Below the pieces are notes generated by a model, which did no database searches, had not been told where the DNA came from, and worked only from the letters and a program-made list of their open reading frames with translations. Positions 22,930-27,940 of a DNA stretch of 27,940 nucleotides are shown in pieces. The DNA is from CAYXRS01 sp964636485. GTDB taxonomy: Bacteria > Gemmatimonadota > Gemmatimonadetes > Gemmatimonadales > Gemmatimonadaceae. Position 1 is the first letter of the stretch; the number at the start of each line of letters is the position of its first letter. Both the position numbers and the translations under genes were made by a program. The stretch spans positions 1 through 27,940 of the forward strand of contig CAZWSO010000016.1 of the NCBI GenBank assembly GCA_964636485.1, read 5' to 3'.

Positions 22930-22961
22930 GCCCAGCGACGGGAACACTTCCCGCGCTGGGC
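22930..22961 (-). terminator. Intrinsic terminator/attenuator-like hairpin in the HNH leader
   Basis: On the minus strand GCCCAGCG pairs with CGCTGGGC, and inside them GGGAA pairs with TTCCC across a GTG loop: 13 base pairs with a small internal mismatch. The hairpin is followed by GTCGTTCTTTCTT and then, within 24 bases, the HNH ribosome site and ATG. A terminator placed before a gene on the same strand is the arrangement of a transcription attenuator. Confidence 0.55.
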
Positions 22962-23071
22962 ATCATTCGTGGTTTCGGGGAACGCGGGCCGTCGACCCCC
23001 CTTGGGCCGCCGATCCCCCATTTCAGCTGTCGGTGTCGTGTTCGATAGCCGATCATGTTCCCCCTGCTGAA

Positions 23072-23098
23072 GTGACGCGTCCGCGCGCCACGCGTCAC
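23072..23098. repeat. Inverted repeat GTGACGCGT-N9-ACGCGTCAC
   Basis: A perfect 9-base inverted repeat around a 9-base GC-rich centre, between the divergent HNH and chemoreceptor genes. It is a plausible operator or hairpin. It is not followed by a T-tract on either strand. Confidence 0.5.
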
Positions 23099-23165
23099 AC
23101 CATTGCACGCGTGGTGCCGTTCGCGCAAGAGCCGCCCGCCCTCTACTCCTGATCGTCGAATATTG

Positions 23166-23180
23166 GTGACCCCACGTCAC
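23166..23180 (+). promoter_or_regulatory. GTGAC-N5-GTCAC dyad upstream of chemoreceptor gene
   Basis: A perfect 5-base dyad with a 5-base centre, 40 bases upstream of the ATG and immediately downstream of an A/T-rich GAATATTGG patch that could be a -10 region. A repressor site is possible. The half site GTGAC is shared with the repeats at 14430 and 23072. Confidence 0.35.
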
Positions 23181-23220
23181 TTAGGCGCACGCACCTCCCA
23201 GTCTGAGAGAGCCCGACGGC

Positions 23221-25350
23221 ATGGGCGCTGATGCGGCGGGGTTGATCCCCCCGCAAACGGTAGCGAGTTCCAACAGGAACGCGGACACGACAGTGCGCCG
23301 CGCCGTCGTCGCATTCGCCATCCTCGCATCGGCGCTCGGCATCTACGCCGGGGACTACGTTCAGCCATTCCCCTGGCTGGCGGCTGCGCTCCTCGTCGTC
23401 ATCGGTGCCGCAACGCGGTACTTCGGCATCCCGCTCCCGGGCAAGGGGTTCACGAGCTTCGTGGTCGGCGTCGGAATCGCCTCGGTGATCGCGCTCGGCT
23501 GGGCGGCAGGCGCGCTCGTGTGCGCCGCGGGATGCTTCATTGGCGACGGCTTTCTGCGCCGGCTGCCGATGAAGAACGCCATCGGCAACGCCGGGCACAT
23601 CGCTACGGCCGGAGTCGTGAGCGGTTCTGTCTATGCCGTGCTCGGCGGCAGCACCGGGCCGGACGCGTTCGTGGGCGAGAATCTCTGGCGGCTGGCACTG
23701 TTCATCGCGCTGTTCGTCGGAAGCACGAACTTCACCTTCTATCTCCAGCTCAAGCTGTCGCAGGCAATCGCCTGGGTGGATCCCCGCTTGACCGCTCGGT
23801 GGGAGCTGTCCGTGGCGGTTCTCGCCACTGTGCTTGGACTGGCCACGCTGTACGTCTCCTACGCACAGTGGACGCCGTCGGACGGTCTCGCCGTGCTCGG
23901 CATACTTGCCGGCCTCACGGTGCTGGCACACTGGCTCGTGCGGCGCGGCTCCGCGGGCGAGAGCCTGGTACTCGTTCACACTCTCTCACATGCGATCAGC
24001 GCCCGCATCGAGCTGACGAAAGCCTTTACGGACGTACAGCGTCTCTCCCGCAGCCTCGTACCATGGCAGGACATGGGCGTGGCCACATACGATCCGGCAA
24101 CGCACGAGTTCGTGATCGTGGCGGAGACTTCTCCGAGCTTCACGCCAGGTGACCGCATTCCCGCAAGCTCGATGCTCGCCAGTCTTGCGGTGCGCCTTGG
24201 ACGGCCGGTAACCGATCTGTCGCTCACGCGGCAGCAGCGGATGCTGCGCACCGAGACGGGATCCGAGATACTGGTACCCCTGAAGCTCGGTGACCGCATG
24301 ATCGGAATCTGGTCGGTGCGTCACGACCGCGAGGAGATGTACCGCGAGCACGACGCGGATCTACTCGGTTTCGTATCCCCGCAGCTCGCGCTCTCGCTTT
24401 CCCTGGACTCGCTGGTGCAGCCGGTGCTCGGCACCTCCGAGCAGATGGCATCGCACGTCGAGTCCATCACCGCAAGCGCGCAGGAACTGCACGCGGTGTC
24501 GGAGGAAAGCGCCGCCAGCGCGCGGCGTCTGGCGGAGACATCGCGCGTGCTGGCGCGAACCCTTTCACGAGGCGCGGTCGAGGCTCGTACGGCGCACGAA
24601 GCCGCCACGTCGACCGTGGCCGAGGGAGGCGTTACCAGCGCCCGCGGCGGCGAGATGCTCCGCGATGCGCGAGCCGTGCGCCAGGCGACGGCGGAGGCGC
24701 TGTCGCGTCTTACGGCAGCCGCATCGGTGGTGGCGGAGAGCACGCAGGAAATGTCGCGTCTGGGAGAAATCTCGACCGCGGTTCAGCAGTTCGGCCGAAC
24801 CATCACCGGCCTGGCGGACCAGACCGGGTTGCTGGCGCTCAACGCGGCGGTAGAGGCTGCCCGAGCGGGCGTTCACGGGCGGGGATTCGCCGTAGTAGCG
24901 AAGGAGATTCGCGTCCTGGCCGACCGCAGCGCCACCGAAGCGGAGGGCGTGGAGCGCGCCGTGCGCGACACGCGTCTGGCGCTCGAGCGAGTGGTTCGGC
25001 TGATGGAGCGCACGCGCAGCGAGGTGCTGGAGGTGGCCGATTCGAGCAGTGGGTGGCTGGGCGAGCTGGATCGAATCGTCGCGGCAGCAGAGGCGGTCGC
25101 CGGGGCTGGCCTTCGGATCGTGGAGACGGCGCGGGACAGTGCCGCACGCTCGGAACGCATGTCAGCTTCGCTCACCGTCGCCGAGCAGGATGCCGTACGG
25201 GCGGCGGGCGACACCGAAGCGGTGGCCAGCGCGATCACCGAGCAGGAAGGTGGCGTGGAAGCGCTGAACGAATCGGCAACACAGCTCGCCGAACTGGCGC
25301 AGCGCCTCGGCGCGGTGGTTGCCCGCCTGCGCGCGGGCACCTCCGACTAG
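23221..25350 (+). CDS. Multi-TM, GAF-containing methyl-accepting chemotaxis-like signalling protein
   Basis: A 709-residue protein. Residues about 27-235 contain roughly eight hydrophobic helices resembling the integral membrane sensor modules found at the N terminus of HD-GYP and other signalling proteins. A GAF-like domain (about 250-400; MGVATYDPATHEFVIVAETS, ILVPLKLGDRMIGIWSV) follows. The C-terminal region (about 410-709) is a chemoreceptor signalling coiled coil. Its hairpin tip is clear: GLADQTGLLALNAAVEAARAG from residue 530, then GRGFAVVAKEIRVLADRS, the conserved contact surface for CheA and CheW. No periplasmic ligand domain or HAMP domain is evident, so the input probably comes through the membrane module or a small molecule in the GAF domain. 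No che, flagellar or pilus genes are nearby. The ATG lacks a strong Shine-Dalgarno (GAGAGAG lies about 9 bases upstream). Confidence 0.88.
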   Translation: MGADAAGLIPPQTVASSNRNADTTVRRAVVAFAILASALGIYAGDYVQPFPWLAAALLVVIGAATRYFGIPLPGKGFTSFVVGVGIASVIALGWAAGALVCAAGCFIGDGFLRRLPMKNAIGNAGHIATAGVVSGSVYAVLGGSTGPDAFVGENLWRLALFIALFVGSTNFTFYLQLKLSQAIAWVDPRLTARWELSVAVLATVLGLATLYVSYAQWTPSDGLAVLGILAGLTVLAHWLVRRGSAGESLVLVHTLSHAISARIELTKAFTDVQRLSRSLVPWQDMGVATYDPATHEFVIVAETSPSFTPGDRIPASSMLASLAVRLGRPVTDLSLTRQQRMLRTETGSEILVPLKLGDRMIGIWSVRHDREEMYREHDADLLGFVSPQLALSLSLDSLVQPVLGTSEQMASHVESITASAQELHAVSEESAASARRLAETSRVLARTLSRGAVEARTAHEAATSTVAEGGVTSARGGEMLRDARAVRQATAEALSRLTAAASVVAESTQEMSRLGEISTAVQQFGRTITGLADQTGLLALNAAVEAARAGVHGRGFAVVAKEIRVLADRSATEAEGVERAVRDTRLALERVVRLMERTRSEVLEVADSSSGWLGELDRIVAAAEAVAGAGLRIVETARDSAARSERMSASLTVAEQDAVRAAGDTEAVASAITEQEGGVEALNESATQLAELAQRLGAVVARLRAGTSD

Positions 25351-25379
25351 CACCGCCGCCTGGCACCGACAGGACGTCC

Positions 25380-25853
25380 TCAGAGCGTCGCCGGTTCCTT
25401 CGCCTCGCGGCGGCGCGCGGGATCATGGACCGCCGAGATGATTCGCGCCGCCATGGCGTCCAACTGGGTCCGATCCGGTACGCGCGACCCGGGAAACGGC
25501 AGTTGTACGTCGAAGCCATCTCCGGCACGTCTCGGTATCACGTGGACATGGAAGTGATCCACGTCCTGGCCGGCCGCAGCTCCGCTGGAGACGATCACAT
25601 TCGTCCCCTCGGCTCCTGACACGCGCCGAATCACTGGCGCCAGCTGGAGCGCGACGTCAAAGAGGTGACGGCCCAGCTCTTCCGGGAGGTCGAGAAACGA
25701 CTCGAAATGCTGCCGCGGCACCACCAGGGCATGCCCCGGGTTCACCGGCTGAACGTCCATGAAAGCCAGCGCGGCCGAATCCTCGTAGCAGACAGATACT
25801 TCGGCCGCACCCCGGATGATGTCGCAGAAGATGCAATGCACTCCGGATGTCAT
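25380..25853 (-). CDS. HIT family nucleotide hydrolase/transferase
   Basis: A 157-residue HIT-domain protein. The open frame extends to 25985, but the conserved fold starts at the ATG at 25853 (MTSGVHCIFCDII), and the upstream 44 residues are low-quality sequence. CxxC (Cys7, Cys10) matches the N-terminal zinc pair of bacterial Hint/HIT proteins. The catalytic triad HFHVHV lies at 100-105, with His102 as expected nucleophile. FMDVQPVNPGHALVVPRQH is the typical nucleotide-binding strand. Family members hydrolyse nucleoside phosphoramidates or dinucleoside polyphosphates such as AMP-lysine or Ap4A; the exact substrate is not visible. No good ribosome site precedes the ATG. It is convergent with the chemoreceptor gene (29 bases between stops) and downstream of the OmpA-family gene on the same strand. 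Confidence 0.93.
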   Translation of the reverse strand: MTSGVHCIFCDIIRGAAEVSVCYEDSAALAFMDVQPVNPGHALVVPRQHFESFLDLPEELGRHLFDVALQLAPVIRRVSGAEGTNVIVSSGAAAGQDVDHFHVHVIPRRAGDGFDVQLPFPGSRVPDRTQLDAMAARIISAVHDPARRREAKEPATL

Positions 25854-25983
25854 TAGAAACCCGTTGAAGGAGATGCCAGACGGAACTGCACGGTGGGTGC
25901 CAGAAGGCAGAATTCGTAACTCGGAATTCCGATTGAGGGTCGGTGACTGGAAGCAATGCCACAGCTCTGCAACGAAAGACAGC

Positions 25984-26011
25984 ACGGGTGACGCGTCGCC
26001 GCATCACCCGT
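25984..26011 (-). terminator. Terminator-like hairpin downstream of the OmpA-family gene
   Basis: ACGGGTGA and TCACCCGT form a perfect 8-base stem around a 12-base loop. On the minus strand it is followed by GCTGTCTTTCGTT, only moderately T-rich. It lies 63 bases after the OmpA-family stop. A second 7-base stem (CCGGGAT-GCTG-ATCCCGG, 26043-26060) sits closer to the stop but has no T-tract. Confidence 0.4.
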
Positions 26012-26073
26012 CAGGACCGGTTGCGTTTGCCTGGGGCGGTACCCGGGATGCTGATCCCGGCCCACCACCGCTC

Positions 26074-27369
26074 TCACATCCTCACCAGCTCCACTCGCCG
26101 GTTGCTCTGCCGCCCCTCAGGAGTGTCATTAGGTGCGGCGGGCTTGCTGGCGCCGAGACCCTTTGACTCCAGACGCGAGGCGTCAACGCCGTGCTGCGTC
26201 ACGAGCATCTGCTTCACCGCTGCCGCGCGCCGTTCGCTGAGCTGCTCGTTCGCCTGGGCATTGCCGACATTGTCGGTGTGCCCCTCGATCACCAGCCGGA
26301 GATCACCGTGCTCGCGCAGCATGTCGGCGATCTCCTTGAGGGTGGGGGCCGATTCCGGCCGGACCCGGTCGGAACCCGTGTCGAAGAAGATCCCCTGAGT
26401 AGCCACACGCCCTTTCTCGGCGATTGCGTCGTAGAGCTTGCGTCCCCCGGCCGCTATCCGGACGGGACCGAGCAGCACCGGAGTCGTGGGAGAGGCATCC
26501 AAATCGATTATGATCTTGTTGGAGCGGCCGAGGTTGGCGTTGGGGATGTTCGCCACCCGGGTACCGCCCATATAGACCTTGGCGTAGCGGCCGTCTACCA
26601 TGATGCGAACAGGGAAGAGCTGTTTGTGCGGGAGCGTCACCTCGCCAACGGACTTTCTCTCGAGGCGCGGACCGTAAACGCCGCCGGTCATCTTATCGGC
26701 GCCCGAGGTGAAGGTGGAAATGATGATGCGATCCGTCACGTGCTTATCCTGCTCCTCGCCGTCGAAACGGAGTGTCAGATAGGGCCATGTGTTGGCATAG
26801 CCGGAGTGCTCGAACTCGATAGTGAACTGCTCAGGCAAAGTCTCGGGTAGCGGAATAGAGAACTGCGCATCCTGTGTAGCGCGAAGGAACCGGCGCCCCT
26901 GCCACTCCGCCACCTCCAGATTTCCCTTGGTGAACTCCAGCCGGCGCGGAAAGTCGCCGACGTTGTCCCTCGCAAAGTCCTCGTAGAATAGAGCGCGCTC
27001 GCCGGGTACGAAATCGAAGTTGACGAAAGCACCTTCGCCCGCGGCCGTTGGCGGTGCCGCACGAGCAACGGCGGCGTCGGACTGCTCCCTGGACATCTGG
27101 TTGCCCGAAGCGTCGGTGACGCTGACCTCCTTCCCTTCCGCCTTCGCGTTCTGGATGCATTCGGTGTCCGTCACCGCGCACACGACGGCGTTCTCCGCCG
27201 CTTCGACAGCCTTGTCTACGCCCTGATCGGCGCGACGTTCGGCTCGTTCCCGCGCCTGCTGCTCAGCACGTTCTCGTACGCGCCGGGTGTTGATCTGTGC
27301 TTCCGACGGTGGTGCCATCATGCCGACGGTGATGACCGCCAGCGCCATTACGATCAGAGTGCTGCGCAT
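26074..27369 (-). CDS. OmpA-family protein with central jelly-roll-like domain
   Basis: A 431-residue exported protein. A signal peptide (1-24, ending SEAQ) is followed by a strongly charged helical stretch rich in Arg, Glu and Ala (about 25-60). Next comes a short segment with two Cys nine residues apart (VVCAVTDTECI). The central part (about 110-300; ALFYEDFARDNVGDFP, FTIEFEHSGYANTWPYLTLRFDG) resembles a concanavalin/LamG-type beta sandwich. The C-terminal OmpA domain (about 318-431; IFFDTGSDRVRPES, VIEGHTDNVGNAQANEQLSERRA, SNRRVELV) has the Asp and Arg positions that bind diaminopimelate of peptidoglycan. It is probably periplasmic or outer-membrane-associated, linking a ligand-binding sandwich to the cell wall. 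There is no beta-barrel and no lipobox. The ATG follows GGGAG at about nine bases. It is divergent from the E1 dehydrogenase gene. Confidence 0.88.
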   Translation of the reverse strand: MRSTLIVMALAVITVGMMAPPSEAQINTRRVRERAEQQARERAERRADQGVDKAVEAAENAVVCAVTDTECIQNAKAEGKEVSVTDASGNQMSREQSDAAVARAAPPTAAGEGAFVNFDFVPGERALFYEDFARDNVGDFPRRLEFTKGNLEVAEWQGRRFLRATQDAQFSIPLPETLPEQFTIEFEHSGYANTWPYLTLRFDGEEQDKHVTDRIIISTFTSGADKMTGGVYGPRLERKSVGEVTLPHKQLFPVRIMVDGRYAKVYMGGTRVANIPNANLGRSNKIIIDLDASPTTPVLLGPVRIAAGGRKLYDAIAEKGRVATQGIFFDTGSDRVRPESAPTLKEIADMLREHGDLRLVIEGHTDNVGNAQANEQLSERRAAAVKQMLVTQHGVDASRLESKGLGASKPAAPNDTPEGRQSNRRVELVRM

Positions 27370-27425
27370 GACCCGCTCCCTTCAGAAAGCCGCCTGCCGC
27401 GCCCGGCGGACGCTGGGCGCCATCT

Positions 27426-27455
27426 ACAGTAAAGCTGCCGCTGGTGGGGGGGCAA
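27426..27455 (-). promoter_or_regulatory. Candidate promoter of the OmpA-family gene
   Basis: On the minus strand TTGCCC (27455-27450) and TACTGT (27431-27426) are 18 bases apart, giving a leader of about 50 bases before the ATG. The match is partial. Confidence 0.3.
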
Positions 27456-27537
27456 GGAGCAGCAGCATTACCCGCTTTCCCCTCCCGGCGTCGGGCGGCT
27501 ATCTTGCAGACCGACGCGGACTTCACCCCCGGAAATC

Positions 27538-27940
27538 ATGGCCACGCAGAGCAAAGGTGAGCGAAAGACCGCTGCCGGACCCAGCCGGGAGCAGCTTGTC
27601 GGCGCCTACCGAACGATGTATCTGGCGCGCCGGGTAGACGACAAGGAGATCCAACTCAAGCGGCAGAACAAGATCTTCTTTCAGATATCCGGAGCCGGTC
27701 ACGAGGCGGTGCTCACCGCCGCCGGGATGGTCCTGCGCCCTGGCTACGACTGGTTCTACATGTACTACCGCGACCGCGCGCTCTGCCTTCAGCTTGGCAT
27801 GACGGCGGCCGAGATGCTCTACTCGGCGGTTGGCGCCGCGAACGACCCCAACTCGGGCGGTCGCCAGATGCCAAGCCACTGGGGAAAGAAGGAGCTGAAC
27901 ATCGTCTCCACCTCCTCGCCCACCGGCACTCAGTTCCTCC
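27538..27940 (+). CDS. Thiamine-diphosphate-dependent 2-oxoacid dehydrogenase E1, N-terminal part (truncated by window end)
   Basis: The first 134 codons of a dehydrogenase E1 component; the gene continues beyond the window. The ATG follows GGAAATC, giving MATQSKGERK and then the E1-alpha fold. The conserved block ISGAGHEAVLTAAG and the later WFYMYYRDRALCLQLG correspond to the substrate and thiamine-binding surface of branched-chain 2-oxoacid or pyruvate dehydrogenase E1 alpha. GGRQMPSHWG and NIVSTSSPTGTQ follow. The phrasing is close to the long single-chain E1 proteins (alpha and beta fused, about 650-700 residues) seen in Bacteroidota and Gemmatimonadota. Whether it is fused cannot be seen here. 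It would catalyse oxidative decarboxylation as part of an E1-E2-E3 complex. A GCTATCTTG box lies about 38 bases upstream. Confidence 0.9.
   Translation, partial: MATQSKGERKTAAGPSREQLVGAYRTMYLARRVDDKEIQLKRQNKIFFQISGAGHEAVLTAAGMVLRPGYDWFYMYYRDRALCLQLGMTAAEMLYSAVGAANDPNSGGRQMPSHWGKKELNIVSTSSPTGTQFL

Larger units (their letters stand above)
22906..23220. other. Intergenic region between divergent HNH and chemoreceptor genes
   Basis: These 315 bases have no credible gene. They hold a terminator-like hairpin (22930-22961), an AGGGGGAAC ribosome-site look-alike before an ATG at 23056 (minus), a 9-base inverted repeat (23072-23098), and a GTGAC-N5-GTCAC dyad (23166-23180) 40 bases before the chemoreceptor start. 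The frame opened at 23056 runs out of frame into the HNH gene and does not look like a protein. Confidence 0.6.

Noticed and set aside
22649..23056. Possible protein starting at ATG 23056 (minus) after AGGGGGAAC.
   Set aside because: As a full-length protein it would overlap the HNH gene in another frame for most of its length and has no domain-like sequence. Only a short leader-peptide role is kept as a finding.

Overview
The window is GC-rich, densely coded bacterial DNA with no mobile element, tRNA, rRNA or CRISPR array that I can see. Signs of a diderm bacterium are a TonB-dependent receptor, an OmpA-domain protein and several secreted hydrolases. The mix (FecA-like receptor, DUF885 and M14 secreted peptidases, PF13200-type putative glycoside hydrolase, PknB-type kinases with a two-TM segment, an apparent fused-type E1 dehydrogenase) is most reminiscent of Gemmatimonadota. 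That assignment is inference from gene content, not from a marker-gene comparison.

Layout. 1-285: no supported gene. 286-7931: an alpha/beta hydrolase, a secreted TIM-barrel putative glycosidase (minus), a secreted DUF885 metallopeptidase-like protein, a secreted M14 zinc carboxypeptidase (minus), and an SDR/epimerase that has lost its YxxxK catalytic pair. 7939-10500: a FecA-like TonB receptor (minus) with a sigma70-like promoter and a perfect 7-1-7 Fur-box-type palindrome just downstream of it. 10556-14364: two tandem paralogous Ser/Thr kinases (minus) joined by a GTGA stop/start overlap. 14365-14705: a dyad-rich divergent control region. 14706-17279: a Lon protease with two insertions. 17309-17443: a 44-residue orphan peptide with a lasso-RiPP-like leader. 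17551-19653: a bifunctional class A penicillin-binding protein, separated from glutamine-dependent NAD synthetase (19740-21578) by a predicted G-quadruplex tract. 21613-22905: a zinc-ribbon/TM protein of unknown function and a small HNH nuclease whose leader carries an attenuator-like hairpin. 22906-23220: non-coding and rich in dyads. 23221-25350: a membrane GAF chemoreceptor-like protein. 25380-27369: a HIT hydrolase and an OmpA-family lipid/peptidoglycan-anchoring-type protein (both minus). 27538-end: the start of a thiamine-diphosphate E1 dehydrogenase.

How the genes relate. Most genes stand alone, in alternating or convergent orientation, so this reads as core and housekeeping chromosome rather than an island. 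The only clear operon is the kinase pair. It diverges from lon, so envelope or stress signalling and proteolysis may share one control region (inference). The strongest unexplained signals are the orphan RiPP-like peptide between lon and the PBP gene, the dyads in the kinase/lon region, the attenuator-like HNH leader, the orphan chemoreceptor architecture, and the catalytically degenerate SDR.
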